From Lysobacter sp. (GTDB lineage: Bacteria; Pseudomonadota; Gammaproteobacteria; Xanthomonadales; Xanthomonadaceae), in contig DAHUXS010000005.1 of assembly GCA_027306995.1 (NCBI GenBank), positions 1 through 64,000 on the forward strand: a stretch of 64,000 bases of DNA. The letters are read 5' to 3'. Of the stretch, positions 1 to 10,309 are shown piece by piece. The position numbers and the translations under genes are program-made. The stretch's first letter is position 1. Each line of letters starts with the position of its first letter. The notes under the pieces were generated by a model. The model saw only the letters and a program-made list of their open reading frames with translations, was not told the DNA's origin and made no database searches.

Positions 1-47
1 TGCCTGGGCCGCAAGGGAGTAGCGGCACCAGTATTTCGACAGAGAGT

Positions 48-1730
48 ATGACAGAAAGTTTTGCGCAGCTTTTCGAGCAGAGTCTCGCCAATCAACGCAT
101 CCGTCCGGGGATGATCCTCACCGGGCTGGTGGTCGACGTCACCCCCGATGTCGTCGTCGTGAATGTAGGCCTGAAGTCCGAGGCCGTCATCCCCGTCGAG
201 CAGTTCAAGAACGAGCGCGGCGAGGTCGAAGTCAGGTCCGGCGATCAGGTGGAGGTTGCCCTCGACTCGGTCGAGGACGGCACCGGCGAGACGCGCCTCT
301 CACGCGAGAAGGCGAAACGCGCCCGCACCTGGACGCGGCTCGAGGAGGCATTCAACAAGTCCGAGATCGTCACCGGCATCATCACCGGCCGGGTCAAGGG
401 AGGCTTCACCGTCGAGATCGAGAACGTCCGGGCGTTCCTGCCGGGATCGCTCGTGGATGTGCGCCCGGTGCGCGACACCTCTTATCTCGAAAACAAGCCC
501 CTCGAGTTCAAGGTCATCAAGCTCGATCAGAAGCGCAATAACGTCGTCGTCTCGCGCCGCGCGGTCGTCGAGCAGGAGTTCTCCGCCGAGCGCAGCGCGC
601 TGATGGAGAATCTGCAGGAAGGCGCTGTCGTGCGCGGCACGGTCAAGAATCTCACCGACTACGGTGCGTTCGTCGACCTCGGCGGCATCGACGGCCTGCT
701 GCACATCACCGACATGGCGTGGAAGCGCGTGCGCCATCCGTCCGAAGTGGTCGAAGTCGGCCAGGAACTGGACGTCCGCGTGCTCAAGTACGACCGCGAG
801 CGCAACCGCGTTTCGCTGGGCCTCAAGCAGCTGGGCGAGGATCCGTGGGACAACGTCGCCCGTCGTTACCCGCCGAACACCCGCGCCTTCGGCAAGGTCT
901 CGAACGTCACCGAATACGGTGCGTTCGTCGAGATCGAGCCGGGCGTCGAAGGCCTGGTGCACGTCTCCGAAATGGACTGGACCAACAAGAACGTCAATCC
1001 GTCCAAGGTTGTGCAGGTCGGTGACGAAGTGCAGGTGATGGTGCTGGACGTCGATGAAGAGCGTCGCCGCATCTCGCTGGGCATGAAGCAGGTCAGCTCG
1101 AACCCGTGGGAAACCTTCGCGGCGATCCACAAGAAGGGCGACAAGGTGTCCGGCCAGATCAAGTCGATCACCGACTTCGGCGTGTTCATCGGCCTGGACG
1201 GCGGCATCGACGGCCTGATCCACCTCTCCGACATCAGCTGGAGCTCCACCGGCGAAGACTTGGCGCGCAACTTCAAGAAGGGTGACAACCTTGAAGCCGT
1301 CGTGCTGGCGGTCGATCCGGAACGCGAGCGCATCTCGCTGGGCATCAAGCAGATGGAACAGGACCCGATGGGTGGTTACGTGGCCACCAACAGCCGCGGT
1401 TCCATCGTCAAGGGCACCGTCAAGGAAGTGGACGCCAAGGGCGCCGTGATCGAACTGGCCGACGGCGTGGAAGGCTACCTGGCCGCCCGCGACATCGCTG
1501 CCGAGCGCGTGGACGACGCCTCGCAGAAGCTGAAGGTTGGCGATGAAATCGAAGCCAAGATCATCGGCAACGACCGCAAGAGCCGCCAGATGCAGCTGTC
1601 GATCAAGGCCAAGGACCAGGACGAGATGCACGAGACCCTGGCCGAGTACAACAAGCAGTCCAGCGACGCCTCGAGCGGCACCACCCAGCTGGGTGCGCTG
1701 CTGCGCGAGCAGCTCGGTCGTTCCGAGTAA
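48..1730 (+). CDS. rpsA: 30S ribosomal protein S1
   Basis: The product is 560 residues, close to the 557 of the E. coli protein, and brings mRNA to the 30S subunit. Six consecutive S1/OB-fold repeats can be followed. The central ones share the pattern 'G.V...T.YGAFV.....EGL.H.S...W' followed by a 'R.R.SLG.KQ' close (for example [18 protein letters not shown] and [19 protein letters not shown]). The start at 48 matches the conserved N-terminus [10 protein letters not shown]. It lies directly before ihfB, the classical rpsA-ihfB order. A strong GC hairpin follows the stop. Confidence 0.98.
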   Translation: MTESFAQLFEQSLANQRIRPGMILTGLVVDVTPDVVVVNVGLKSEAVIPVEQFKNERGEVEVRSGDQVEVALDSVEDGTGETRLSREKAKRARTWTRLEEAFNKSEIVTGIITGRVKGGFTVEIENVRAFLPGSLVDVRPVRDTSYLENKPLEFKVIKLDQKRNNVVVSRRAVVEQEFSAERSALMENLQEGAVVRGTVKNLTDYGAFVDLGGIDGLLHITDMAWKRVRHPSEVVEVGQELDVRVLKYDRERNRVSLGLKQLGEDPWDNVARRYPPNTRAFGKVSNVTEYGAFVEIEPGVEGLVHVSEMDWTNKNVNPSKVVQVGDEVQVMVLDVDEERRRISLGMKQVSSNPWETFAAIHKKGDKVSGQIKSITDFGVFIGLDGGIDGLIHLSDISWSSTGEDLARNFKKGDNLEAVVLAVDPERERISLGIKQMEQDPMGGYVATNSRGSIVKGTVKEVDAKGAVIELADGVEGYLAARDIAAERVDDASQKLKVGDEIEAKIIGNDRKSRQMQLSIKAKDQDEMHETLAEYNKQSSDASSGTTQLGALLREQLGRSE

Positions 1731-1746
1731 TCTGCAGTTGCAATGA

Positions 1747-1772
1747 CACGGGCCGGCGCAAGCCGGCCCGTG
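1747..1772 (+). terminator. Hairpin after rpsA
   Basis: A perfect 11-bp stem (1747-1757 with 1762-1772) closes a GCAA tetraloop, 17 bases after the rpsA stop. It is not followed by a clear T-run, so it could be a weak terminator, an attenuator towards ihfB, or an mRNA-stabilising 3' hairpin. Confidence 0.5.
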
Positions 1773-1830
1773 ATTGTGGTGGTGGGGACCACCATCGGGT
1801 TCGCAGCCGATCGCGCTAATTGGAATGGGG

Positions 1831-2133
1831 ATGACCAAGTCCGAATTGATCGAAATCCTGGCCGGCCAGCAACCTCATCTGAAAGAGGATGACGTCGAGT
1901 TGGCGGTGCGCCTGATGCTCGACATGATGGCCGCCTCGCTGGCCACCCACGAGCGGATCGAGATCCGTGGCTTCGGCAGTTTTTCAGTGCATTACCGTCC
2001 TCCGCGGACCGGGCGCAACCCGCGCACCGGCGAAGCGGTGGAGTTGCCGGCACGCCATGTGCCGCATTTTCGTCCCGGCAAGGAACTGCGCGAGCGCGTG
2101 AGTTCGGTGGAACCGAAGCCGGAAGAGGATTGA
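1831..2133 (+). CDS. ihfB: Integration host factor beta subunit
   Basis: This 100-residue HU/IHF-family DNA-bending protein pairs with IhfA to bend DNA at replication, recombination and sigma-54 sites. It begins [10 protein letters not shown] and carries the family signature GFGSF..H.R.PR.GRNP.TGE, the DNA-inserting beta-arm with its proline, near residues 46-67. The ATG at 1831 gives the conserved N-terminus; the same frame is open upstream but that extension is not IHF-like. It lies between rpsA and lapB as in many gammaproteobacteria. Confidence 0.96.
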   Translation: MTKSELIEILAGQQPHLKEDDVELAVRLMLDMMAASLATHERIEIRGFGSFSVHYRPPRTGRNPRTGEAVELPARHVPHFRPGKELRERVSSVEPKPEED

Positions 2134-2202
2134 CCGCGGCGACAGCGCCGTGATGAGCAGGGCATGGGTTAGAGTGACCCGTCCCGATTGCGTGGTTTAG
2201 GC

Positions 2203-3387
2203 ATGTTCGAATTCCTTGATCAATGGCTATGGGTCGCGATCTTCGTGCCCGTGGCGGCCGTGATCGGCTGGATCCTCGGCCGGCGTGGCGGCGCGCGCCT
2301 GCATGACAGCCAGGTCAGCCGCCTTTCGACGACCTATTTCCGCGGCTTGAACTACCTGCTGACCGAGCAGCCGGACAAGGCGATCGAGCTGTTCCTGCAC
2401 GTCGCTGAACTCGACAAGGATACCTTCGAGACCCAGGTGGCGATCGGCCATCTGTTCCGCCGCCGTGGCGAGGTCGATCGCGCGATCCGCATGCACCAGG
2501 GCCTGGTGGAGCGCCGCGACCTCAATGACCAGCAGCGCGTGCAGGCCTTGCTCGCGCTGGGTGAGGACTACATGCGGTCGGGCCTGCTTGATCGCGCGGA
2601 AACCGTGTTCACCGAACTTGCTGCGCTGGACCAGCGTGCACCGCTGGCGTTGAAGCACCTGATCGGCATTTATCAGTCGGAACGCGATTGGGGCAAGGCG
2701 ATCGAGAACGCGCAGCGCTACGAGACCGTCACCGGCGAGCCGATGGGCAAGCTGATCGCGCAATTCGAATGCGAGCTGGCCGAGCGCCATCGTTCGGCGG
2801 GAGATATCAGCGCAGCCTTGCAGGCGGTGACGCGCGCCTACGAGGCCGATCCCACCTGTTGCCGCGCCGGCATGATCGAAGGCCGCATTGCCCACGAGCG
2901 TGGTGACGATGTCGCCGCGATTCGCGCCTGGGAACGCGCCGCGCGCCACGATTCCGATTTCCTGCCGGAAATCCTGCCGCCGTTGCTCGAATGCTACGAA
3001 CGCGTCGGCGACGTGCCGGGCGCACGTGGCTTCCTGAGCGAGATGAGCGAACACTATCGCGGCGTTGCCCCGGTGCTGGCATTGACGCGCCTGGTCGAGC
3101 GCCAGGATGGCATCGGCGCGGCGCGCGAATACCTCGCGCAGCAATTGCGCGATCGCCCATCGGTGCGTGGCGAGGCGGCGCTGATCGACCTCACGTTGAA
3201 CGATGCCGCGGCCGACAACGAGGCGACGCTGCACAACCTGCGCCAGATCACCGACCAACTGCTGGTGCGTAATCCCAGCTATCGCTGCAATCGTTGTGGC
3301 TTCGGTGCGCGATCGCATCACTGGCAATGCCCCAGCTGCAAGGAGTGGGCGACAGTGAAGCCGCTGCTCAACTACGCCGTGGTCTGA
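2203..3387 (+). CDS. lapB: LPS assembly regulator LapB (YciM)
   Basis: The 394-residue protein is an inner-membrane adaptor that, in E. coli, links FtsH to degradation of LpxC and so sets LPS levels. It has one N-terminal membrane segment (residues about 5-24), a long set of TPR helices and a C-terminal rubredoxin-like metal knuckle with Cys at 362, 365, 376 and 379. The ATG at 2203 gives the expected short N-terminal tail; an upstream TTG at 2188 in the same frame is less likely. E. coli has lapA immediately before this gene; only 69 bases separate it from ihfB here, so lapA is absent from this spot. Confidence 0.93.
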   Translation: MFEFLDQWLWVAIFVPVAAVIGWILGRRGGARLHDSQVSRLSTTYFRGLNYLLTEQPDKAIELFLHVAELDKDTFETQVAIGHLFRRRGEVDRAIRMHQGLVERRDLNDQQRVQALLALGEDYMRSGLLDRAETVFTELAALDQRAPLALKHLIGIYQSERDWGKAIENAQRYETVTGEPMGKLIAQFECELAERHRSAGDISAALQAVTRAYEADPTCCRAGMIEGRIAHERGDDVAAIRAWERAARHDSDFLPEILPPLLECYERVGDVPGARGFLSEMSEHYRGVAPVLALTRLVERQDGIGAAREYLAQQLRDRPSVRGEAALIDLTLNDAAADNEATLHNLRQITDQLLVRNPSYRCNRCGFGARSHHWQCPSCKEWATVKPLLNYAVV

Positions 3388-3399
3388 GGGCAGGCCTAG

Positions 3400-4365
3400 A
3401 TGCCGCCGCTTGGCTGGCTGCTGTGCCTGATCGCTGCCCTGGTCGGTAGCGCATGGGCGCTGCGTTACGCACGCCGCGAGCAGGTGCTCGACCATCCCGA
3501 AGAACGCAGCAACCACGCCATGCCGACGCCACGCGGGGGCGGCATCGCGATGGTAGCGGTGATGGCTGGCGTCCTCGCCTGGTCGGCCCATGCCCATGCT
3601 GCGGAACGTCTCGTGCTCCTGGCGATGCTGGTCGGGCTGGTGCTGGTTGGCGCGATCGGCTGGCTCGACGATCACCGTCCGGTGTCGGCGCGCATCCGGC
3701 TCGTCGTGCACGTCGCGGCGGCCGTCTTGGTGGCGATCGCGATGGCTGCGTCTGGCTGGCCAGCCAGGATCCCGATATTGGCCCTGGTCGCGATCCCGGT
3801 GCTGGTCAATATCTGGAATTTCATGGACGGCATCGACGGCATCGCCGCGACCCAGGCCATGGTCTGGGGCTTGGCCCTGTTGCTGTGGACGCCGGTCGTG
3901 TTGGCCGGCGGCATCGGGCTGGCGTTGGCGATGGCCTGTCTCGGCTTCCTGCCGTTCAATTTCCCGCGGGCGCGCGTGTTCATGGGTGATGTCGGCAGTG
4001 GGGCCTTGGGGTTCCTGATCGCCGGGAGCGGCCTGTTGCTGGCGCGGGAGCAGGGCAGTGCGGCGTTGGGGAGTCTTTGCATCCTCGCCCCCTTCCTGGT
4101 CGATGCCGGACTGACCTTGCTGCGGCGGATGTGGCGCCGGGAGCATTGGTGGCAGGCCCATTCACAACATGCCTACCAGCGGCTGGCACGTGCCTGGGGA
4201 GGCCATGCGACTGTGACCGCGATCTACCTGGTGCTGGCTGCTTCAGGGGCCGTTTTGGGCTGGATGTTAAGATTTCAAGAAACCACTGTCACGATTTCAT
4301 TCATATTGCTGTGGTATATCGGAATTGCTGCACTTTGGGGGGGGGCGCAGTTCCGGGTTGGTTGA
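3400..4365 (+). CDS. Polyprenyl-phosphate sugar-1-phosphate transferase (WecA/WbpL-type)
   Basis: The 321-residue multi-spanning membrane protein belongs to the MraY/WecA family, which starts O-antigen or capsule repeat units by moving a (usually N-acetylated) hexosamine-1-phosphate from its UDP carrier to undecaprenyl phosphate. The catalytic acidic motifs are all visible: GWLDDH, NFMDGIDG and FMGDVGSG. It sits 12 bases after lapB and just before a WbpM-like dehydratase, the usual pairing in O-antigen loci. The sugar cannot be told from sequence. WbpL or WbcO would be close names. Confidence 0.85.
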   Translation: MPPLGWLLCLIAALVGSAWALRYARREQVLDHPEERSNHAMPTPRGGGIAMVAVMAGVLAWSAHAHAAERLVLLAMLVGLVLVGAIGWLDDHRPVSARIRLVVHVAAAVLVAIAMAASGWPARIPILALVAIPVLVNIWNFMDGIDGIAATQAMVWGLALLLWTPVVLAGGIGLALAMACLGFLPFNFPRARVFMGDVGSGALGFLIAGSGLLLAREQGSAALGSLCILAPFLVDAGLTLLRRMWRREHWWQAHSQHAYQRLARAWGGHATVTAIYLVLAASGAVLGWMLRFQETTVTISFILLWYIGIAALWGGAQFRVG

Positions 4366-4383
4366 ATTTCAAGGGAGAGGCTC

Positions 4384-6300
4384 TTGGCAACGCTGCGTGA
4401 TCGGCTGAATGCATGGTTGCCGAGGGGTTTGATCGTCGCTCACGATCTCGCGATCGTTTGGGTGACCTGGGTGGGACTGCACTGGATCCGTTACGGAATC
4501 CCGTCTGCCGGACCGCTGCCGCCCCAAGCCGATTTCTGGTCCACTGAAACCGCCATCGTCCTGCTGGCCCAAGGCCTGGTGTTCTGGCGGGTCGGTCTCT
4601 ATCGGGGGTTGTGGCGCTTCGCCAGCACCCCGGATCTCTGGAACATCCTCAAGGCGGCGGTGGCCGGGATCGTGGTCATCACCTTGGCGCTGTTCGTCTA
4701 CAACCGTCTCGGCGGGGTCCCGCGCAGCGTCTTGCTGCTCTATCCCTTCGTGCTGGCCGGCCTGCTCGGCGCGCCGCGCCTGCTCTATCGGGCGTGGAAA
4801 GATTCCAGCGAGCAACGCCAACTCTCGGCGACGGCGACGCGCGTGCTCATCCTCGGCGCCGGTCGTGCCGGCGAACAACTGGTGCGCGACCTGCGCCGGA
4901 CCAGTGCCTACCATCCGGTCGGCTTCCTCGACGATTCGGCGCAATTGCGCGGCGGCAAGCTGCACGGCATCCCCGTGCTCGGCACCATCAACCAGGCGGC
5001 GGACATCTCCCGCAAGACCGCGGCGCGATTGCTGATCATCGCCATGCCGTCGCTGGACGCGACCTCGATGCAGCGGATCATCACCACCTGCGAGCGCAGC
5101 GGCCTGCCGTTCCGCATGGTGCCGCGCCTGAAGGACGTGCTGGAAGGGCGCGCGATGCCGGGCCAGCTGAAGGAAGTGGACATCGACGATCTGCTCGGTC
5201 GCGAGCCGGTGGTGTCGGACTGGCGCGCGATCCGCGAATGGCTGGGCGGGCGCTCGGTGCTGGTGACCGGGGCCGGCGGATCGATCGGCTCGGAGCTCTG
5301 CCGCCAGTGCGCGCGACAGGGTGCGAAGCGGATCACGCTGCTGGAATTCGACGAGTTGTCGCTGATGCGGATCCATGCCGAATTGCAGCGCGACTTCGCA
5401 TCGATCGAACTCGTCCCGATCCTCGGGGATTGCGGCGATGTCGCGGTCGCGCGCCGCGCGCTGGAACTCTCGGAAGCCGACGCCGTGTTCCACGCCGCGG
5501 CCTACAAGCAGGTGCCGGTGCTGGAATCGCAGTTGCGCGAGGCGATCCGCAACAATGCGCTGGCGTCCCAGACCATGGCGGCGGCCAGCGCCGACGCCGG
5601 CGTCAGCACCTTCATCCTGATCTCCACCGACAAGGCGGTCGATCCGGTGAACGTGCTGGGCGCGAGCAAGCGTCTTGCCGAGATGTTGTGCCAGGCCTAT
5701 GCCGCCAATTCGCGCACGCACTACATCACCGTGCGTTTCGGCAACGTGCTGGATTCCGCCGGCAGCGTGGTGCCGCTGTTCCGCGACCAGATCAACAGCG
5801 GTGGCCCGGTGACGGTCACCGATCCGCAGGTCACGCGCTACTTCATGACCATTCCCGAGGCTTGCCTGCTGATCTTGCAGGCGGCGGCGATCGGCTCGCA
5901 CGAAGCCGTCTACACCCTCGACATGGGCAGCCCGGTGGCGATCCGCCAACTCGCCGAGCAGATGATCCGTCTCGCCGGCAAGCAGCCGGGACGCGACATC
6001 GCCATCATCTATACCGGATTGCGCCCGGGCGAGAAGCTGCACGAAACGCTGTTCCATTCGGAAGAGCAGTACCGGCGCACCGCGCATCCGAAGATCCTGC
6101 AGGGAATCGCGCGCCCGGTGGATGTCGCGATGCTGGAAGAGCGCAGCCGTGCTATTCGCAAGGCGAGCGACGATTACGATCTCGATACCTTGATCGAGCT
6201 GTTGCGTGACACGGTTCCCGAGTTCGAGCCCGAAGCAGCCGATGGTGACGCCGACAATGCGGTCGTGGTGAAATTCCCTTCTCGCGCCAGTCGCCGCTGA
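4384..6300 (+). CDS. WbpM/CapD-like UDP-sugar 4,6-dehydratase
   Basis: The 638-residue membrane-bound nucleotide-sugar dehydratase/epimerase has four likely N-terminal membrane helices (residues about 15-130), a first Rossmann region with GAGRAGEQ at 159-166, and a second, catalytic SDR domain with TGAGGSIG at 295-302. The STDK motif (Asp416, Lys417) and the GASKR element (Lys429) of the FlaA1/WbpM family are present. Leu425 stands where short enzymes have the catalytic Tyr and long ones usually Met. The start is a TTG at 4384 preceded by AGGGAGAGG, and no good ATG exists nearby. It probably makes a 4-keto-6-deoxy intermediate for LPS O-antigen. Confidence 0.88.
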   Translation: MATLRDRLNAWLPRGLIVAHDLAIVWVTWVGLHWIRYGIPSAGPLPPQADFWSTETAIVLLAQGLVFWRVGLYRGLWRFASTPDLWNILKAAVAGIVVITLALFVYNRLGGVPRSVLLLYPFVLAGLLGAPRLLYRAWKDSSEQRQLSATATRVLILGAGRAGEQLVRDLRRTSAYHPVGFLDDSAQLRGGKLHGIPVLGTINQAADISRKTAARLLIIAMPSLDATSMQRIITTCERSGLPFRMVPRLKDVLEGRAMPGQLKEVDIDDLLGREPVVSDWRAIREWLGGRSVLVTGAGGSIGSELCRQCARQGAKRITLLEFDELSLMRIHAELQRDFASIELVPILGDCGDVAVARRALELSEADAVFHAAAYKQVPVLESQLREAIRNNALASQTMAAASADAGVSTFILISTDKAVDPVNVLGASKRLAEMLCQAYAANSRTHYITVRFGNVLDSAGSVVPLFRDQINSGGPVTVTDPQVTRYFMTIPEACLLILQAAAIGSHEAVYTLDMGSPVAIRQLAEQMIRLAGKQPGRDIAIIYTGLRPGEKLHETLFHSEEQYRRTAHPKILQGIARPVDVAMLEERSRAIRKASDDYDLDTLIELLRDTVPEFEPEAADGDADNAVVVKFPSRASRR

Positions 6301-6312
6301 TCCCAGGAACCC

Positions 6313-7203
6313 ATGCGAATCCGTACTGCCGTTTTCCCGGTTGCCGGCCTCGGCACCCGTTTCCTGCCCGCGACCAAGACCGTACCCAAGGAGATGCTGC
6401 CGATCGTCGATCGGCCACTGATCCAGTACGCGGTGGACGAGGCGATCGAAGCCGGTTGCGACACCCTCGTCTTCGTCACCAATCGCTACAAGCATGCGGT
6501 CGCCGATTATTTCGACAAGGCCTACGAGCTCGAGCAGAAGCTGGAGAAGAGCGGCAAGAGCGAGCAACTCGAGCTGATCCGCAACGTGCTGCCGCCGCAT
6601 GTGCGCGCCGTCTTCGTGACCCAGGCGGAAGCGCTCGGACTTGGCCACGCGGTGTTGTGCGCCAAGCCGGTCGTGGGTGACGCGCCATTCGCGGTCCTGC
6701 TGCCGGACGATCTGATCTGGAGTCGCGGGCCGGGCGCGTTGAGACAGATGGCCGATCATGCCGAGACCACAGGCGCGAGCGTGATCGCGGTGCAGGATGT
6801 TGCGCGCGAACAGACCGGCAGTTACGGCATCGTCGATGCGCCGGCGTTTTCCGGGCGGGCGGGGCGCATCGAGGCCATTGTCGAGAAGCCGAAGCCCGCC
6901 GATGCGCCGAGCACACTCGCGGTGGTGGGACGTTACATCCTCGACCCGCGCATCTTCGGGTTGCTGGAAACCACGCAGACGGGCGCCGGTGGCGAGATCC
7001 AGCTGACCGATGCAATCGCCAGCCTATTGAAGGAAAAGTCGGTCGATGCCTACCGTTTCCACGGCACGCGCTTCGACTGCGGCACTCATCTTGGGCTGAT
7101 CGAAGCGACCGTGCGTTACGCGCTCGACCACGAAATCCTGAGTGCGCCCGCGGCGCAGATGATGCAGTCGGCGCTGGACGAAATGGGCGTGACCGAAACC
7201 TGA
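6313..7203 (+). CDS. galU: UTP-glucose-1-phosphate uridylyltransferase
   Basis: The 296-residue cytosolic enzyme makes UDP-glucose from UTP and glucose-1-phosphate for LPS, exopolysaccharide and trehalose synthesis. The N-terminal nucleotide-binding signature AGLGTRFLPATK and the following PKEMLPIVD are intact, and the length is normal. It begins 12 bases after the dehydratase gene, so the two are probably co-transcribed. Its product is the substrate of the Ugd encoded at 36113. Confidence 0.96.
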   Translation: MRIRTAVFPVAGLGTRFLPATKTVPKEMLPIVDRPLIQYAVDEAIEAGCDTLVFVTNRYKHAVADYFDKAYELEQKLEKSGKSEQLELIRNVLPPHVRAVFVTQAEALGLGHAVLCAKPVVGDAPFAVLLPDDLIWSRGPGALRQMADHAETTGASVIAVQDVAREQTGSYGIVDAPAFSGRAGRIEAIVEKPKPADAPSTLAVVGRYILDPRIFGLLETTQTGAGGEIQLTDAIASLLKEKSVDAYRFHGTRFDCGTHLGLIEATVRYALDHEILSAPAAQMMQSALDEMGVTET

Positions 7204-7212
7204 GTGCGCGTG

Positions 7213-7230
7213 CCGGCTGCGGCTAGCCGG
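7213..7230. terminator. Hairpin between convergent galU and recQ
   Basis: An inverted repeat CCGGCT/AGCCGG with a 6-base loop fills the 19-base gap between galU and recQ and overlaps the recQ stop codon. It could serve both strands, but no T-run follows on either, so the call is weak. Confidence 0.3.
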
Positions 7231-9037
7231 TCGAAGACAGAACTTCCAGCAGCGCATCGCCGTAACGTTCCAGCTTGGCCGCGCCGACACCGTTGACCCG
7301 GGCCAACGCATCGAGATCGGCGGGTGCGTGCAGGGCGATCTCGCGCAGGGTGGCGTCGTGGAAAATCACGTAGGCCGGAACGTTCTGGCTGCGCGCCGTC
7401 TCGCCACGCCAGGCACGCAGGGCATCGAAGCGCTGTTGTGCATCCTCTGCCAGTTGTTCGTGGGCGGCGGGCACGGCGTTGCGGTTGCCGCGCTCCCGTC
7501 GTGCCGCCTTGCGCGCCGGGTCCATGCGTAGCGAGAGTGTGGCCTCGCCGCGCAGCAGCGGACCGCTGGATGCGCCCAGGCGCAGGCTGCCGTGGCCATC
7601 GAGATCGCTTTCCAGCAAGCCCGCAGCCATCAGCTGGCGAAAGACGCTGCGCCATTGGCGGGCGTCGAGCTCGCGACCGATGCCGTAGGTGGAGAGCGCC
7701 TGGTGGCCGAACTGGTGCACGCGTGCGTTGTCGCTGCCGCGCAGGACGTCGATCACATGCCCGGCGCCGAAGCGCTGCCCGGTGCGATACACGCAGGACA
7801 GCGCCTTGCGCGCAATCTCGGTGCCGTCGATGTTGGTGGACGGCGACAGGCAGTTGTCGCAATTGCCGCACGGTTGGGGGTAGTGCTCGCCGAAGTAGGC
7901 CAGCAGCGACTGGCGGCGGCAGGCGGTCGATTCGCAATAGCCGAGCAGCGCGTCCAGCTTGCGATGTTCCACGCGCTTGCGTTCGTCGGGGGCGTCGGAA
8001 TTCTCGATCATCTGTCGCAGCAGCGCGGCATCGCCCATTCCGAAACAGAGCCAGGCTTCGCTGGGCTCGCCATCGCGGCCCGCCCGCCCGGTTTCCTGGT
8101 AATAGCCTTCCATCGATTTCGGCAGGTCCATGTGCGCGACGAAACGCACGTCGGGTTTGTCGATGCCCATGCCGAAGGCGATCGTCGCCACCATCACCAC
8201 GCCGTCCTCGCGGAGGAATCGCCGCTGGTGTTCGCTGCGGATTTCCGCATCCAGGCCGGCGTGATAGGGCAGGGCGTCGATGCCGTGTTCTCGCAACGCT
8301 TCGGCGGTTACTTCGACCTTGCGCCGCGACAGGCAGTAGACGATGCCGCTGGCGCCGCGATGACGATCGATCACCTCCATCAGCTGGCGCAGTCCGCCGT
8401 CTTTCGCTTCGACCGTATAACGGATGTTGGGACGGTCGAACGAGCTGATGAAATGCCGTGCGTCTTCCAGCTGCAGGCGTTCGGCGATCTCGCGCTGGGT
8501 CGGTGCGTCGGCGGTGGCGGTCAAAGCGACGCGCGGCACTTGCGGCCAGCGTTCGTGCAGCACGGTGAGCTGGCGATATTCCGGGCGGAAATCGTGACCC
8601 CATTGCGAGACGCAGTGGGCTTCGTCGATGGCGAAGAGCGCGATCCGTGCCTGATCGAGCAGCGCAAGGAAGCGCGGGGTGAGCAATCGCTCCGGCGCGA
8701 CATAGAGCAGGTCGAGGTCGCCAGCGAGCAGTGCCTGTTCGACCTCCTGTGCCTCTTGCACCGATTGCGTCGAGTTGAGGAAATTGGCACGCACGCCGAG
8801 CTGGCGCAACGCATCCACCTGGTCCTGCATCAGCGCGATCAATGGCGACACCACGATCGCCGTGCCGGCGCGCAACAACGCCGGCAACTGGTAGCACAGC
8901 GACTTGCCGCCACCGGTCGGCATCAAGACCAGTGCATCGCCACCAGCGGTGACGTGGTCGATGATCGCTTGCTGCTCGCCGCGGAACGCCGCGTGGCCGA
9001 AAACGTCACGCAGCAGGGGCAGGGCGGAATCCGACAT
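7223..9037 (-). CDS. recQ: ATP-dependent DNA helicase RecQ
   Basis: The 604-residue 3'-5' superfamily 2 helicase acts in RecF-pathway recombination and fork repair. The order is: helicase core with Walker A PTGGGKS and the DEAH box [20 protein letters not shown] zinc-binding region with Cys residues in CESTACRR and CGNCDNC, winged-helix region, and a C-terminal HRDC domain. Length matches E. coli RecQ (about 609). It is downstream of, and in the same direction as, the fad operon, with 41 bases between them. Confidence 0.96.
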   Translation of the reverse strand: MSDSALPLLRDVFGHAAFRGEQQAIIDHVTAGGDALVLMPTGGGKSLCYQLPALLRAGTAIVVSPLIALMQDQVDALRQLGVRANFLNSTQSVQEAQEVEQALLAGDLDLLYVAPERLLTPRFLALLDQARIALFAIDEAHCVSQWGHDFRPEYRQLTVLHERWPQVPRVALTATADAPTQREIAERLQLEDARHFISSFDRPNIRYTVEAKDGGLRQLMEVIDRHRGASGIVYCLSRRKVEVTAEALREHGIDALPYHAGLDAEIRSEHQRRFLREDGVVMVATIAFGMGIDKPDVRFVAHMDLPKSMEGYYQETGRAGRDGEPSEAWLCFGMGDAALLRQMIENSDAPDERKRVEHRKLDALLGYCESTACRRQSLLAYFGEHYPQPCGNCDNCLSPSTNIDGTEIARKALSCVYRTGQRFGAGHVIDVLRGSDNARVHQFGHQALSTYGIGRELDARQWRSVFRQLMAAGLLESDLDGHGSLRLGASSGPLLRGEATLSLRMDPARKAARRERGNRNAVPAAHEQLAEDAQQRFDALRAWRGETARSQNVPAYVIFHDATLREIALHAPADLDALARVNGVGAAKLERYGDALLEVLSSTG

Positions 9038-9078
9038 CGGCGACTAGCCTAACAACAATCCCGCCATGCTTCGTCGAT

Positions 9079-10287
9079 TTACAGCGCTTCGAAAATTCCC
9101 GCCGCGCCCATGCCGGTGCCGATGCACATCGTCACCATGCCGTACTTCTGCTTGTGGCGACGCAGGCCGTGCACGATGGTCGCGGTGCGGATCGCACCGG
9201 TCGCGCCCAACGGATGGCCGAGCGCGATCGCGCCACCGAGCGGATTGACCTTGGACGGATCGAGCTTGCAATCGCGGATCACCGCCAGCGATTGCGCGGC
9301 GAAGGCTTCGTTGAGTTCGATCCAGTCGAGCTGGTCCTGCGTGATGCCGGCCTGCGCCAGCGCCTTCGGGATGGCAGCAATGGGGCCGATGCCCATCACT
9401 TCCGGACGCACGCCGGCCACCGAGAAGCTGACGAAGCGCGCCAGCGGGGTGAGGCCGTACTGCTTGATCGCCGCTTCCGACGCCAGCAGCACGCCGGCCG
9501 CGCCGTCGCTCATCTGCGATGAATTGCCGGCCGTGACCGAACCGCCGAACATGCCGTTGCGGAACACCGGGCGCAGTTTCGCCAGGCCTTCCAGTGTGGT
9601 GTCGGCGCGCGGACCCTCATCGGTGTCGACACTGCGGTCGCGGGTGAGGATGCGATCGGCAGCGAGGTCGGGCAGGTGGCTGACGATGTCGTAGGGCGTG
9701 ATTTCCTGCTTGAACTCGCCGGCGGCGATCGCCTTCAGCGCCTTCTGGTGCGATGCCAGCGCGAACGCGTCCTGGTCCTCGCGCGAGATCTTCCATTCCT
9801 CGGCGACCTTCTCGGCGGTGATGCCCATGCCGTAGGCGATCGCGACGTTCTCGTCCTTCGCGAACACTTCCGGCGACAGCGCGACCTTGTTGCCCATCAT
9901 CGGCACCATGCTCATGCTCTCGGTGCCGCCAGCCAGCATCAGGTCGGCATTGCCGAGGCGGATCTCGTTCGCGGCCAGCGCCACGGCCTGCAGGCCGGAC
10001 GAACAGAAGCGATTCACCGTCTGTGCGGCGACCGTGTTCGGCAGGCCGGCCAGCAGCACGCCGATGCGCGCCACGTTCATGCCTTGCTCGCCTTCCGGCA
10101 TGGCGCAGCCGATGATGGCGTCGTCGATACGCGAGAGATCGATGCCAGGCGCCTGCGCGACCACCGACTTCAACACATGCGCGAGCATGTCGTCGGGACG
10201 GGTGTTGCGGAACATGCCCTTGGGCGCCTTGCCCACGGGCGTGCGGGTGGCGGCGACGATGTAGGCGTCTTGTACTTGCTTGGTCAT
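9079..10287 (-). CDS. fadA: Acetyl-CoA acyltransferase (3-ketoacyl-CoA thiolase, FadA type)
   Basis: The 402-residue thiolase performs the last step of fatty-acid beta-oxidation, cleaving 3-ketoacyl-CoA with CoA. The acyl-binding Cys95 is in NRFCSSGLQ, the catalytic His motif is GHPLGATGA, and the second Cys388 is in CIGTGMGAAG. It starts 22 bases after the multifunctional FadN-type gene, so the two subunits of the trifunctional complex are probably co-expressed. Confidence 0.94.
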   Translation of the reverse strand: MTKQVQDAYIVAATRTPVGKAPKGMFRNTRPDDMLAHVLKSVVAQAPGIDLSRIDDAIIGCAMPEGEQGMNVARIGVLLAGLPNTVAAQTVNRFCSSGLQAVALAANEIRLGNADLMLAGGTESMSMVPMMGNKVALSPEVFAKDENVAIAYGMGITAEKVAEEWKISREDQDAFALASHQKALKAIAAGEFKQEITPYDIVSHLPDLAADRILTRDRSVDTDEGPRADTTLEGLAKLRPVFRNGMFGGSVTAGNSSQMSDGAAGVLLASEAAIKQYGLTPLARFVSFSVAGVRPEVMGIGPIAAIPKALAQAGITQDQLDWIELNEAFAAQSLAVIRDCKLDPSKVNPLGGAIALGHPLGATGAIRTATIVHGLRRHKQKYGMVTMCIGTGMGAAGIFEAL

Positions 10288-10309
10288 TTGAGTGTCCTTG
10301 TCGTCGCGA

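Noticed and set aside
1-47. A short frame ending at the TAG at 20-22, possibly the tail of an upstream gene such as cmk
   Set aside because: Only six codons are visible, far too little to identify. Position before rpsA suggests cmk but nothing in the sequence supports it directly.
4369-6759. A 796-codon minus-strand frame opposite the WbpM-like gene and galU
   Set aside because: Antisense shadow; no recognisable motif and it crosses two real genes.
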